Assembly: GCA_006937955.1 (NCBI GenBank)
Contig: SSNP01000107.1
Coordinates: 588,867 to 652,866 of the forward strand
Source: Pachypanchax playfairii
Taxonomy: Eukaryota; Chordata; Actinopteri; Cyprinodontiformes; Aplocheilidae
DNA length: 64,000 nt
Direction: 5' to 3'
This document shows positions 50,300-63,318 of this stretch, piece after piece. Each line of letters opens with the position of its first letter. The first letter of the stretch is position 1. The translations under genes were made by a program, and so were the position numbers. The notes below the pieces were generated by a model that was not told the origin of the DNA, did no database searches, and saw only the letters and a program-made list of their open reading frames with translations.

Positions 50300-53200
50300 T
50301 ATTTACTGAATTCATAAAAAAAAATTTTCATACTATATGAAATGATCTTTGTGAAGTTTGTAAACACTTTTTGCACCACAGCGCCCCCTTCTGTTGGATT
50401 TGATGAACAATCCACCAGACAACATTTATTTTCCTCTGTTTTCAGTCATATTTAGTTTATCAAAGCAGGTAATTGATACTGTGCAGACAGATGGTGATTC
50501 ATTCAAACAGGAAGTTGGTCATTAATAATTGCTCTTGTCTGTAAGTAACATTAAGTTTAGAGGATGGGAGGTTGGTCACGTAGAATCAGAAAGGGGACTC
50601 ATCAGAAAACAACTTCACCCTCTTCCTCAGAAGTCCAGGTCCTGGACCTGTTTGTAGAACATCAGTCTGATGCTCTTCCTGAACGAGTTCTGCTCTGCTG
50701 GTGCTCATCCTGCAACTGAGTTAACGTCCACAACATCTAAACTTCTTTCCTTGAGGTTCCTGATGTAGGAAAAATCTTGATGACATGCTGTGAAGCCCCT
50801 TTTTAAGTAAAGCAGTGTTGACTGTAAATATTTCCTCAGATTACAGGGTAAAATTAGCACACTTCTCCGTGCTAATTTGGTAGATTACAGGGAAAAACAA
50901 TGATTCACAACAATCCTCCTTCAGCATGACTGAATGACCTCCAGCCTCGTCAACACTCTACTGTGTCAGCAGGTTCTGTAAAAACATCACTGAATGTAAT
51001 TAAAGGTACAATATGTAAGAATTAGACCTTGTCATCAAATCAGAGTCCCGCAATTCATGTAGAAAACAAAACCGTCTGCTCTCACCCCTCCCCTCCTTGA
51101 TTTTTCTGCTGGGTTGCCAGTTCCAGCGTTGATCCTCATTTTGTTTCTCTTGTATTTGTTCGGTTTTTGGGAAGGATGCCGTGGTTTCTTAGGTTTACAA
51201 CAAGTGACCTCAGGACTGCTTCTTTTACTCTTTGATGCTGGTCATTGTCGAAGACGCTGAAGACGGCTGCATGGTGGTGCAGCTGATGCATTGCAGGGAG
51301 AAGGTCCTGGGTTCAAATCTGGGCTGGGGCCTCTCTGCATGGAGTTTGCATGTTCTCCTCGTGCATGCGTGAGTTTTCTCTGGTTTCCTCCCACAGTCCA
51401 AAAACATGCAAGAGGTGGTGACTCTAAATTGACCCTAGGTGTGAGTGTGTATGTAAGTGGTCGTTTGTCTGTGTGGCCCTGTGATAGACTGAAGACCTGC
51501 CCAGGGTGTGTCCCCCACCTCTCGCCCCATGCTGGAGACAGACACCAGCTCCCTGCAACCCTGAACAGGAAGAAGATGGATGGATGCATGTGTTGAAGAC
51601 TTGGCAGCCTTGCAGACTCCCAAGTGATTCGTTATGGAACCAGGAAGTCTGGACGTGTAAATAATGATTCTGGTCTGGACCAGCGTTTTTAAAATGACAG
51701 AAACTAGCGACCACCCAGCCGGCTGAGATCAAGATTTATTACAATGTAACTTTATTTTCAACAGGACGTCAAACTGTTGTGTGAGTATTTCACTGTAAAA
51801 TTCGTACATATTGTACCTTTAAGTAATGAAAACAAACAGTCTTATGACGAATCAGCTCTTTATAGAAGTGATAGAACAGAAACACCAACAGGCCAAATGT
51901 GGTTTTTCACTTTTTCAACTTTATTGAACTCTTTTCCATCACAATTGCATTCTAAAGGCTGTAAATCCATAATGTACCCTGAAAGTTAAGACTTTTAGCA
52001 AGTAACAGCTCGTCTACAGGATATGAACGTTCTCGAATGGGTTGATGTTGGACTGAAGTTAGAAATAGTCATAAAAAACTCTGTAATGTAAAAAGTAACA
52101 AAGTTGAGATTATCAACCATCGACTGGACAAACCGAGAATAAATCACTGATTCATGGTGCAGAATTTTTAATGGGAAACCAAATAATTTGCAGGCGGCAT
52201 TTAACACATGGAGGTTTTAAATAATGCAACAATTCAATAAGTGTTTCATCAAATGTTGCCTGTGATTTCTGGATTAATGATCACGGCTTTCACGTCATGT
52301 TTCAGTGGCAAATTATGGAATCAGGCACAAAGAGGCAAAAAATACAGCAATAACCAATTCATTGCTTTTGAAACCAAAAAGTGACTGCCTGACTGTGCAA
52401 CATATGTAATATACAACGAGGACAAGAAAAAACTCAAATTGATATAAAATTTTAAAAACAAAGGTGACAGTTGGGAGATTTTAATTAAAACAAAATAAAT
52501 CTGGGGAAGTTACAATGTTAAAAATCTTCTCTATAAGGTGCATAGTCTATTGAGTGTCTTTAAATTAGACATTTCAATTATTTAAGACTTCTTTTTAGCA
52601 CTGACGAGTCCAATACAGACGATCTCTGTCCTTTAACTGGCTGGTTGAGGGTCCAAGAACCAACATCAGCTTGTTTTCATTCATGGCACAAATAAAAAAG
52701 GTGCTGTGCACCGAGTATCCTGCAGAGGGCGCACTGTGCTGTGCACGGTGCTGTGAACTACACAGCAGGTTGGCACAGCTTCCCAGTCACAAAGTAACTC
52801 TCTAGAACAAGGTGATGGAAAACAAAACCACTAAAACATGAATCTACTGTGCTCAAACTGAGACCTGAACAGTTACGACGGGGTTTTAAAAAAAAAAAAA
52901 AATCAGATTATTCCTCAGATTATTTTAAAACTGAAGCTCACACAGTAGCTTATTTTACCAGACTGTTTCATGTGAGCGAGTTTACGCACGAGATATGCAA
53001 AAACATTGTACCTTTATGATGAATAACAGAAAAAAACAACACATACGGGATGAAAATCGGAAGTTTTTTTCTTTACATCTCACCTGTAATGTAAATGCAT
53101 TCTTTATTAATAAAATGACAGAAAAAAATAAATCCCTTTCAGTAAAATGTTCAAACATTCAATGTCCTCTAGGCTGCGCCGATCAACTGTAGATGAACAC

Positions 53201-53315
53201 AACTGTTTGTTTTTTTTTATTTGTGTTGCTATTAAAAACACACACATGCTCATTATAGGCCAAGTCCTTACGATAGAGCACTTATTGGCTGTTTGTTTTA
53301 GTTGCAGACGTCTTA
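50300..53315. other. convergent spacer and egln1 3'UTR
   Basis: The right part is probably the long 3'UTR of egln1 (minus strand), with an AATAAA at 51925-51920 and others near 51751. A SINE lies at 51264-51590. No ORF here is supported. Confidence 0.5.
51264..51590 (+). mobile_element. tRNA-derived SINE, nearly complete
   Basis: Starts GGCTGCATGGTGGTGCAGCT (A-box like), has GGGTTCAAATC (B-box like) about 40 bases on, a body with TTCCTCCCACAGTCCAAAAA, and ends in a GGAT repeat. It is probably in the 3' flank of egln1. Confidence 0.7.
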
Positions 53316-56300
53316 CTAGCTGGGATCTGAGGATTTTGCGAGTTCCACTTTTACTCCTTTTTCCCCTGCACCTGCACACAGAGGAAACATCAGAGATAAA
53401 GCCAAAGAAAACAAAGGAGCTGAAACAATGGGAGCCTGAAAGTCTGAATCTTACCTGTTAAATATTTTTCTTTAGCTCTGGCTCGCTCATCTGCATCGAA
53501 GTACCACACTGTGATGGCATACCTGCAGAGGCAGAAACGAGAGGTGAGCTGCTGTAAAACAGACGGGGCATGTGCAGTGGGCGCGATTAGATAATAACCT
53601 TGTAGCATAAGCGGGCTGAACTTCGTGAGGGTTCCGTCTGTCCGACCAGAACAGCAGCAGACGGTCAAATTTTGGCTCTATGTCAGCGAACTGGGCTTTA
53701 CCTTCTGGGAAGATCCTAAGAAGGCCGCCGTGTTCCTACAACAGAAGAAATAATCCCAATATGTCTGAAAATCAGAACAAATATGTGCAACAATCACATC
53801 CTCAGAAGAAAACTTGAAAAAAAAAGATTATAAAGGACAATAAATTCTAACTACAGGATAAAAGAGGAACAACAATGTTTAAGGCAAAGTGGCTTGGAGG
53901 AAAGCTCAGGATAGGAAGCAGCAGCAGGGGACGGCCTTCCTGTGGAGGGATAGGAAGAATAACCCACAGGAAAACTGCTCAGGCTGGATAAAGAACCTGG
54001 AGAGTGAAAAAGCAGATTGCTGCAACTCTGTTGCTTAATGTCTCATTTTGCTGATATGATAGGGCCCCTCTCTTCACACGCAAACTCCCCATGTTAAAAA
54101 GGTTCACACCCGTCGGTGGAGAAGTGTGCTAATACCATTTAAACCACACTGAATGGGGGGAATACTGGTGGCGTGACTTACAGCGGGGTCAAAGATAGGG
54201 TCAAACTTTAATATGTCACATTAATAAAAAGGACATTCTGAATGTCTGAAGCAGTTCAACTAAACAGCTGGAAACACCAGACAGAAGAATGTTTTTAAAC
54301 AAATAAAATCTGTCCGAGCCCGACACCCTCATGACAGCTGAGTAAAGCTTCCACAAAAGGAAGTCACGTAGTGTCACGGCAGTGTTTATCATTCACAGCA
54401 CGGATTACTGTAACTTGTGCTTCAAACAGTTCTGTCTCGGTGATTCAGAGTTTTTAGTGCTAATCTGAAAAACTGAACAATGGAAGATCTCACGACTCTG
54501 ACCCGGTATATAAACAACTACATTCTATAAGAGATAATCTGATAAACAGACCAGAATCAGATCTGATCACGTGATCAGAAATCGGGCTCGATCACGTAGT
54601 TTCAGACTCTATTGGAATCGGACGTTACCTCCTGATCAGGACTCGAACATACGTATATTCTTATTAGTTTTTAATGCATCTATACAACTTTTAGTGTGAC
54701 GTCAGTATCCGGGACAGTTTCCCTCGCAACCCGCAGCCGCCATTTTAAGAGGGGACGCGTTTCCATGACGACCGACTGCAATGTGTGTGAAAATGTGACT
54801 GTTAACAGTCCTTTAGTCTACACAACAGTGGAGAAGATAAGGACTTATAAAAGCCTTGATGCGTATATTTTCTTTGAGGTAAGCTTTTTTTAATTGGCTC
54901 AGTGGATGATGTTGTGTTGAGAATGTTGCCCCGTTAGCTTCACTAGCTTCGCTAGTCGCGTTAGCATGAGTTCCGGTGTTAGTTTATAGTCATAGTAAAT
55001 CCCTATGATGTTACCTTAAACTGGTTCATGGAGTGGAGTTGATCACTTACTGCATGCAGAAGACAGCCCATGATCATGTCACTCTTTCTGCAGTGTCTGC
55101 CGTTCTGATCAGCTTATTTAATAACGTTTTATTTAATAGCGTAATGTTGTCCACCGGTTTGTGTGCGTTCAGACTGTCTGCATGCTCACAGTACAGAAAT
55201 GTGCTTTCGTCATGTTCGATTTTACACACAAGTAACAACTTCATGACTCCCCACCATGAAGAAGCCCAGGGGAAACCCCAGGACATGCTGGAGTGGCCGC
55301 AACTAGCTGTCCCAGTCCCAGGACTGCTGGCTGTCCTGTCCCTGCAGCTAAATATTAAATAGGGTGAATTAAATACAACATAAAGAACATCCTGGATCTG
55401 TTTATTTGCTCCTGTTAATTCATTTTTTAATGTATTATAGATCTGATCGGGACTCGGTATCAGCAGATACTCAAAATCAAATGACTCGGACTCGAAGGCA
55501 AAAAATCTTGATCGGGACATCCCTAGTTTTTGGCTTAATAGACACATTTCTCAGAAATCCTCCAGCCTCCTGAGCTCTCAGCAGCTGCTCCACTCTCTCC
55601 TGGAAAACGACTGACTGTAACATAGTGATGTAACTTATGTTACACCAGGACCTGCCCGCCGTGTCCGTGCTGCCGCTGCAGATTAAACACACATGCCCCG
55701 AGCTCACCTGGAGGAGAAGCGGGATTTTTACTTCCTGATCGGAGAACAACTCAAGGATTTACAGTGATCCCTCACTACTTCACGGTTTCGCAGATTCACC
55801 ACTTTGCGGATTTTTCAAAAATATTCATCCAAAAGTAAAAAAATTTAAAATACTGCGCTTGGCTGTTTATTTACCTCCCTACACTTCCCCCGCAGTTGGT
55901 TGATGACCCAGCGTCTCTATCTGAAGACGAGGCGCCTCCCAAAGAGCTGTAAAGCTCTCATTAGTACCTGTGCAGTCACATCGTCACCTTCATCGCACTG
56001 CACAGGTCCTTCATCACCGTCATCAGTCAACCAACGCAACACTATAGTCATCACTGCACACGGAAGCAACGCAGAGCGATCAGCTTGTCCCCTGTTACCA
56101 GACACGTCTTTCTCCATGCTGGTCCACAAGCGCTTCTGCTCCTCTGTTTACTCAGAGCTATTTTTTCACCATGTATAAGTAAATAACATCAAAAAGTAAT
56201 TGAGGAGAGATGATGTTTTAATTACTCCTGCTACATCGTTCTTTGTCTTGAATTGACAACTCCTCTCTCACTCTCTCCCTGTCGGGGAAATCGTCTTTTC

Positions 56301-57161
56301 CCGTTGGTGTTTAGACACCCAAAAACCCCACCCCTGTCCACGTAGTCAGCACACTCTGTTGCACTGTGTGTGTGTTGTGTTTATTTTCATCTCTAGATAC
56401 ACAAATATGATAACATTTTTTAATCGCGGTATTTTATTTTGAAGAATCGCTTTTATTTTCAAAATTGATCGGATTTTCTCGTGTGTCACGGTGTATCCCT
56501 ACTTCGCAAATGTTTACCTATCGCGGGGGTCTGGAACCAATTCACCGCGATAAGTGAGGGATCACTGTAAGTTATATTTTAGAACAAATAAAGACTATAT
56601 AACACCAAAGGTAAGATTTTATCCTATATGTGCCTCCCAGATATAGAGAGCTGTAAAATAGCAGGATACAGAACCTTTAAAACGTGTGTGACCATCATCA
56701 TCATCATCATACTAAAAACTCTCAGCTCAAGACTACAAAATTTTTGAGAAACTGCTTCTTGAGGTCTGGTTTGTCAGGAAAACAGTCTAAAAAAAACAAA
56801 ACAAACAATTTGAGCTGTAACAGCACTGCTTTGAAACTCTGATTTTGTGTTTGTGTTCTGAAATTTGACTATTCTTGTTGCAAACTTGAAGTGTATAACA
56901 CTACAAATATATCATGTTTCTGCCTGTAAAAGCTTATTTCTGAGTGAAAATGTCAGCTGATGCAGAGTGTCGCAGGAAGACGGAGAAATCAGCAAAGATT
57001 AAAACCACGCTGAGTTTAACCCGTCACATGACCCGTCCTACCTTGGCATTCCAGTCTTTGTTAAGGTAATATATGCATGTGACACACCGTCCGTCACCGT
57101 TGGGGTTATCCACGTGGCGCACGTAACCTGTTCCGTTTCCAGGGTAACACGCCACCATTGC
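53316..57161 (-). CDS. egln1: egln1 (PHD2) prolyl hydroxylase, exons 2-5, 5' end outside window
   Basis: EGLN1 hydroxylates prolines of HIF-alpha using oxygen, iron and 2-oxoglutarate, marking it for VHL-dependent decay. Minus-strand exons: 57161-57042, 53735-53599, 53522-53455, 53371-53316; 381 nt, 126 residues and TAG. All junctions are GT/AG, though the 53599 donor (GTTATT) is weak. The iron ligands are visible: HVD in GYVRHVDNPN (human His313, Asp315) and NPHEVQ (His374); the 2-oxoglutarate arginine (human Arg383) is the codon split between exons at 53599 and 53522. The 40-codon exon 2 has the same extent as in human EGLN1. Exon 1, with the MYND zinc finger, is not in the 6.8 kb to the right edge. 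The C-terminus GEKGVKVELAKSSDPS is shorter and diverged at its last residues. Confidence 0.93.
54559..55525 (-). mobile_element. hAT-end element with captured promoter and exon fragment, copy 1 (one end lost)
   Basis: The right end is GGGACATCCCTA; the left end lacks the last dozen bases seen in copy 2 (62442-63318), with which it is otherwise homologous in inverse orientation. Inside, plus strand, lies a CpG-rich stretch with GCCGCCATTTT and TGACGTCAG, then an ATG at 54765 opening MTTDCNVCENVTVNSP and continuing to ...YKSLDAYIFFE, followed by GAG and a GTAAGC donor. It reads as the promoter and first coding exon of some other gene. No transposase is present. Confidence 0.65.
55762..56567 (-). 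mobile_element. Tigger-like non-autonomous DNA transposon, copy 2
   Basis: Inverse-orientation relative of the element at 8494-9292, with the same CAGTGATCCCTCAC ends and TA at both sides (55760-55761, 56568-56569). Small indels and substitutions separate the copies. Confidence 0.75.
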
Positions 57162-60092
57162 CTGAAGAGAGAAAGATGAAAAAGTGTGATTAGTAAAAAC
57201 AGACACACATAGACACAAGGATAGACGAAAGCAATAACCCTCAAGATCTCGTTTGTGTCACTGAACAACAGACGGAGTGAAAGTCGAGGCTCAGATCGGA
57301 CTGAAGGCCGCGTCAGTCAGAAGCAGAGCTGCCGAGCTGGTTTCAGTTCGGGATGCAGCAGATTGACTTCACTGTATTGTTACTTCACCGGAAACCCTTT
57401 TTTCCCTTCTCTATCAATAGGCTTTGACTTTTGCCAAACCATAACTGTAAATAAGAAATAACTACTAACACAATGACGAGTCATGCACACCCCAGAGGTC
57501 TCGTTATAAATTTTAATACAGTGAGAAAATAAACCGGAGATATTGTGCTGCCTGATAACTTCCCTTTACTGTTTCCTGCTCTAATAAGACTTGCATGATC
57601 TGCTTGGGTGTTGGCAAAGAACCCCTATGAGCTAGTGTGTACTTCTTGGTGTAAACAGTTGGTACTCACACGGTGCAAAATACCCCTTAGGAATACGACA
57701 TGCACAAGTGGAAACTCGCATGGAGCCGGCTTAACAGGAAAAGAAATATCTTTCACCAAATCTTTAATTAGTTTTTACATTTGAAATCATGAGAACTTTG
57801 AAATCCTGCAACGTTTGACTGTAAAAAGACACACAGCAGCATCTGTGCAATCAGCAAGTCAGTCCATACCTTCATGAACTTGCATCAACATAAACCATAG
57901 TAGCATTATTATAAACACTCACACTGGACTGTAATTACCATCAATGTCTGAAGATTGAAAAGTTAAAGCGCTACTTTTCAAGAACCTTCCCACAGTCAAA
58001 ATCATTCACATCACACAGAAGGCTCGATCTCATTTTCCTGTGCATCTGATCGCGGCTGCTTGCGTCAGTCCACATTGTGCTCACATCTTATGAGAGATGC
58101 AGGTTACCGCTGGAATGCACAATATCAGGGCCTTCAAACATGGAAAAACAACAGAACTCCAACACGGGGGGCGGGGAATGCACGGTCTGGCTGCATCAAC
58201 ATTAAAAAATGAGGGCGGGACTTCAAAAACGACTGTTGAGTGAGGGGCATGCACACTGACAAAGGGCTTCCTGTCTGTAAGACGCAATACAGTAGGATAA
58301 GTGTGTGTAAAAGAGAGGGACAAAGGGGGGGGGGTACTGACAGTAAAAGAAGAGGGTGGGGCTTTAGCTGGAGTGAGGAATGAACTGCTGTAAACTTTGA
58401 CTCCTGGCCTCCCTCCAGACGGAGCAGTATTTTAATGGTTGTGCTACGTGCAGAGCGTGAGGAAGGTTGGCTGATCCTCTGCTATGTCAACCCTCCCACC
58501 CTCAACTGCTGCACTAACACTGCAAAGCTAGAGATGGGTCAAGTGTGTGTGTGTGTGAGGGCTTGAACCAAGGTGAGAGCGCCTCAGCACTTAAAAAAAA
58601 AAGACCAGACACAGCAGTTTCATCTTTCACTTCCCTGAACTGAAAAACTTAAACTCATCAAGAAAACTCGTCTTCAACACGAAATTATTTCCAAAGTGTC
58701 TCAGGTGGGGCAAATTTAAATTCCCAAAATTTGCACATCTTAAAACATTTAATACTCAACTAGAGGAAACTGAACTGCACACACAGGAGTATGTGTGTAT
58801 ATTGTGCACAGAAAACATGAAACTGCAATTCAGAACAGCTATTGTGTAGAAATGCCAACCTTGTATGAGATGTTGTTTAATTCCAGTTTGCCTTTCATGT
58901 GATCTGGTCATGAGAACCTAACGAGCTGAAGCACACAGAAGAGACACAGATAAAATCCTCATTCAGGTAGAAAAGTGTAACATACAGAGAACAACTCCAA
59001 AATAAAAGACTTGTTACCACGTATGACTGGACGTGTTGATCCCTAATACCGGTACTTCCTTTTTCTGACCTCAAAATAAGTGCGTTAATCTGAGAAGGTC
59101 ATGACGTTATGTAAACGCCTCTGGCCCACTAGACCTGTTAGAAATTCAGATTCCATCTCAACACGACTCGCCCATTCACCAGGATTTTATACCTTGTCAT
59201 CTTCCCCCCTGACCTTTGTGTCCATTTGAGCTTCCATTCTTTCAGCCACTTAGACTCTTCCGCATTCTGCTGCGGCCCTCATTAAGCAGATGACCTTACT
59301 TCTCATCTTGTTTGTTTACATTCCACAAGAACAGCTTCTGAGACCAACTGGCATTTATGTGAAGGAACAAGAGGAACAAAGGTCACCAAGCCGAGTTCCC
59401 AGGGGCCTTCAGCGAGGCCAACAAAGGGCTAAAGTTGCCTACAATTACATGTAATTACTTAACTTTGATTATTACTCAAATAACTAACTCACAGAGCCGT
59501 CACTCAAAGAGATAAACATTCAAAGCAAAAAGGGTTTCTTGTTGACTGGAACTAGTCTGATGCAACAAAATATGTTCCTCCAGTTCCGCATCATGATAAG
59601 AAAAATACACAGTTGTCTCCTACAGGTGTTACCTGTGAGACAAAGAGCTTGATGATTCCTCAGAAATCTGACGATTAGAATCGTAACGTAACACCATCCT
59701 ATCTGACACTTAGATGTGGTTTGAGCAAAAAATATAACTCATTTTTCAAAGTGTTAAAAAAAACCTTGTAGGTAAAACATGTGACATCGTAGGTATTCCA
59801 ACGTTTAACTACTGTTGAATTAAAAATCATTAGTGTAAATCAGAAAAAGAAGAAAAACTCAGGAGTTGTGAATAACGCAGCCAGTTTAAATACAACAGCC
59901 TCATGAATGAGTTCTAGACTGTGTTTATTTTTGAGGTTGTCCGGTTACAAAAAGCAGAGCCTCAGGCCGGTAGGTGCATCGTGCACACATAATGAATCAT
60001 GGCTGAAGCTGTTCAGCAAAGATCTTCTACTCTTTGCATGCAGTGCAAAATTCTAACAAGTCCATGATTAATTCTAGCAAAAGAAAAAAAAA

Positions 60093-60483
60093 CATACTGA
60101 CTTTCAAAAGTTTTCATAACCCTCGAACTTTTACACATTTTGTCATGTTGCAACCACAAATATAAATATACTTTATTGGAATTTTTTGTGAAAAACCAAC
60201 ACAAAGTGACACACGACAAGTGAAGATTAAAGAAAATTCTACATTTTGTTGTTGTAGTTTTTTTTTATTTTTTTTTACAAATAATAAAACTGTAAAGTGT
60301 CATGTGGAAAAGTAAAGGGGAAAAGGGGCTGAATAATTTCAAATTTTTCAGTTTCTTATTTGTAAAAAAACAAAAAAACAACAACATCTAAATAATGTAT
60401 ATTTATATTATATAGTATATTTATATTTGTGGTTGTAAAATGACAAAATGTGGAAAAGTTCAAGAGGTATAAAAACTTGTATG
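60093..60483. mobile_element. palindromic MITE
   Basis: The left arm (CATACTGACTTTCAAAAG ... ACACATTTTGTCATG ... ACAACCACAAATATAAATATA type text) is repeated inverted at 60400-60483. Such elements are common in fish introns; family not determined. Confidence 0.55.
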
Positions 60484-61474
60484 AATAAGAGTAGAAATAA
60501 GTGTAACTAGTTCAAAAGATAAATGTGCAGAAATTATTTAATTTCAGATTTTTTGGCTAAGTATGTTTCAATTATTCTTGTATAATAACTCAGATTTTAT
60601 TTAGAATTACATGCTCAGATTGACCTTTTTCTAAATCCATTAAACAATAAAAACACAACATCTCAAACCAGATAGCTACTCAGATCTTGCTAATATTTCA
60701 AGTGCAGTTGTTCTACAACTGGATGCATCATGTCCACAATATGGACCCATAACGTCTGATCAGTTCAGATGTTTCCCTCCCTAAATAAAGACTTTACACT
60801 GGCAGCCGACTGGCATGTGGAGCCACAGTTTGATTTGTCCCTTTTCCTTTTTTTTGTACAACAAACTGACTTTAAAACAATAAAAATACACCATAGAGCA
60901 ATAAAAAAACACCAGGTGACGTCGTCTCCACGCTGAGCAGAGAAATACGGACATGAACACCAACACCACAGTAAGCCTTCTGTATGAACTCCAACAAATC
61001 CAATAAAACCCGTTCAGCCATTTTCCAAACAGACTCTGCGCTGATATAACCAACATGTCTGTAAATCGAGTCCACCACTTCATGGTGATGTGATCAGTCC
61101 TGTGAATAACCTGGTCACAGTACTGAGCAATAATCTGGGGTGGAACACAAACACACAAGCTGCCTGCGATCGGCTCATTTCACACGAGACCCTGAAGAGC
61201 AAAGACTTGACACTTACTGCCACAAACTGAGAATTTATTTACAAACAGATTTTGTCTGATATCACCTTTATCTATTAAAAAAGTGATTTAGTTTATACTT
61301 CAATTTTTTATATAGTGAGATGTGAATATCAGCATTCTTCTTTGTCATTTTTATAGGAACAAAAGTCATTTTTGGTGTTATACAAGTCAATAAACAAAGC
61401 TGATTGACATCACCTTTAATCTCAAGCTGCTTCACAATAATCATCTGGATTATAATTAATCTTCTAACACAAGC

Positions 61475-61781
61475 AGTCAGTCATTATCTGTACACCCACA
61501 TAATCCTGTTCAGGGTTGCATGGAGCTGGTGTCTGTCTCCAGCTGTCATTAGACGAGAGGCGGGGTCACACCTGGACAAGTCGCCAGTCCATCAGAGGGA
61601 CATATATAGATGGAAAACCACTCATTCACATCTAGAGACAAATTTTGATCTGTGGGAGGATGAAACCCACACATGCACAGGAGAACATGCAAACTCCATG
61701 CAGAAAGGTCCTGGTTGGATTTGAACCCAGGACCTTCTCCCTGCAAGGCAACAAATGTTACCCACTGCGCCACCATACAGC
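61475..61781 (-). mobile_element. tRNA-derived SINE, same family
   Basis: Inverse copy; the B-box appears as GGATTTGAACCCAGGACCTT on the plus strand and the A-box side as CACTGCGCCACCATACAGC. The tail reads CAGTCAGTCATTATCTG. Confidence 0.65.
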
Positions 61782-62441
61782 AATCAAACACTACTTCTAC
61801 ATCTACTACATCTGTTTCATTCTTTAAGGACCAACTCTGATCATCTTATGAGTTATTTTCAAGCATCTATAAATTATGATTATTACCCAAAATCATTAAT
61901 TTCATTTCATTCATTTTCAGAGGATCCCCCCCCCTTCCCGTTACTGAGAGCTCTCTGTTTATGCTAGCACTACCGCTAGAGGAGTAGGAGCTTGTGCCCC
62001 GCCCACTGCCTTTTCTACGTCACAAACACACTCTTTTTTTAAACCGCATTTTTGCATCTGCTATTAATTCACAGCAATTTGAATGTAGAAATACTCAGAA
62101 ATGCAATTTTGAGCTTAATTTTCTTAAAATATGTCAAGAACATGTTTACAACACAAAAAACATGATTTTCATTGGAGTGGATCTTTAAATCATAAGTGAG
62201 TATCATTGAATCAGTGACCAGGAAACTGATTTTTCACAATAAAACTTCAACCCTAGCTGCATTTTATTACCAAATACTCAACAACAAAAAAATTACTTGT
62301 TTTCATAAGACATCACTTATCACAGTTTGACTACAATTCTGAGTAGATAACAGAGTGAGTCAGGTATGTAAGTGAGAAAAGGTGGGGATTGTAATTCACT
62401 GAGCTGTTGGCAACTAGTCCGATACACAAAGTCATAAATAC

Positions 62442-63318
62442 TAGGGATGTCCCGATCAAGATTTTTTGCCCTCGAGTCCGAGTCTGAGTCATTTGATTTT
62501 GAGTATCTGCTGATACCGAGTCCCGATCAGATCTATAATACATTAAAAAATGAATTAACAGGAGCAAATAAACAGATCCAGGATGTTCTTTATGTTGTAT
62601 TTAATTCACCCTATTTAATATTTAGCTGCAGGGACAGGACAGCCAGCAGTCCTGGGACTGGGACAGCTAGTTGCGGCCACTCCAGCATGTCCTGGGGTTT
62701 CCCCTGGGCTTCTTCACGGTGGGGAGTCATGAAGTTGTTACTTGTGTGTAAAAACGAACATGACGAAAGCGCATTTCTGTACTGTGAGCATGAAGACAGT
62801 CCGAACGCACACAAACCGGTGGACAACATTACGCTATTAAAACGTTATTAAATAAGCTGATCAGAACGGCAGACACTGCAGAAAGAGTGACATGATCATG
62901 GGCTGTCTTCTGCATGCAGTAAGTGATCAACTCCACTCCATGAACCAGTTTAAGGTAACATCATAGGGATTTAAAATGACGCTTTAATATGGAGCTAACG
63001 TGGCAACATTCTCAGCACAACGTCCTTATCTTCTCCGCTGTTGTGTAGACTACAGGACTGTTAACAGTCACATTTACACACACTTTGCGGTCGGTCGTTA
63101 TGGAAACGCGTCCCCTCTAAAAATGGCGGCTGTGGGTTGCGAGGGAAACTGTCCCGGATACTGACGTCACACTAAAAGTTGTATCGATGCATTAAAAACT
63201 AATAAGAATCTACGTATGTTCGAGTCCTGATCAGGAGGTAACGTCCGATTCCAATAGAGTCTGAAACTATGTGATCGAGCCCGATTTCTGATCACATGAT
63301 CAGATCTGGACATCCCTA
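62442..63318 (+). mobile_element. hAT-end element, copy 2, complete with 8-bp target duplication
   Basis: Starts TAGGGATGTCCCGATC and ends GGACATCCCTA, flanked on both sides by ATAAATAC (62434-62441 and 63319-63326). An 8-bp duplication is the mark of hAT transposition. The minus-strand CpG-rich segment near 63000-63180 corresponds to the captured promoter of copy 1, but the last part of the exon and its donor are missing here. Confidence 0.8.

Larger units (their letters stand above)
53736..57041. other. egln1 intron 2, rich in transposons
   Basis: Holds a truncated hAT-end element (54559-55525) and a Tigger-like element (55762-56567). The remainder is AT-rich with a CATCAT run near 56697. 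Confidence 0.7.

Noticed and set aside
55074..55547. 157-codon ORF shared with 62447-62851
   Set aside because: It lies in the hAT-end element and has no transposase or other domain; open by chance in both copies.
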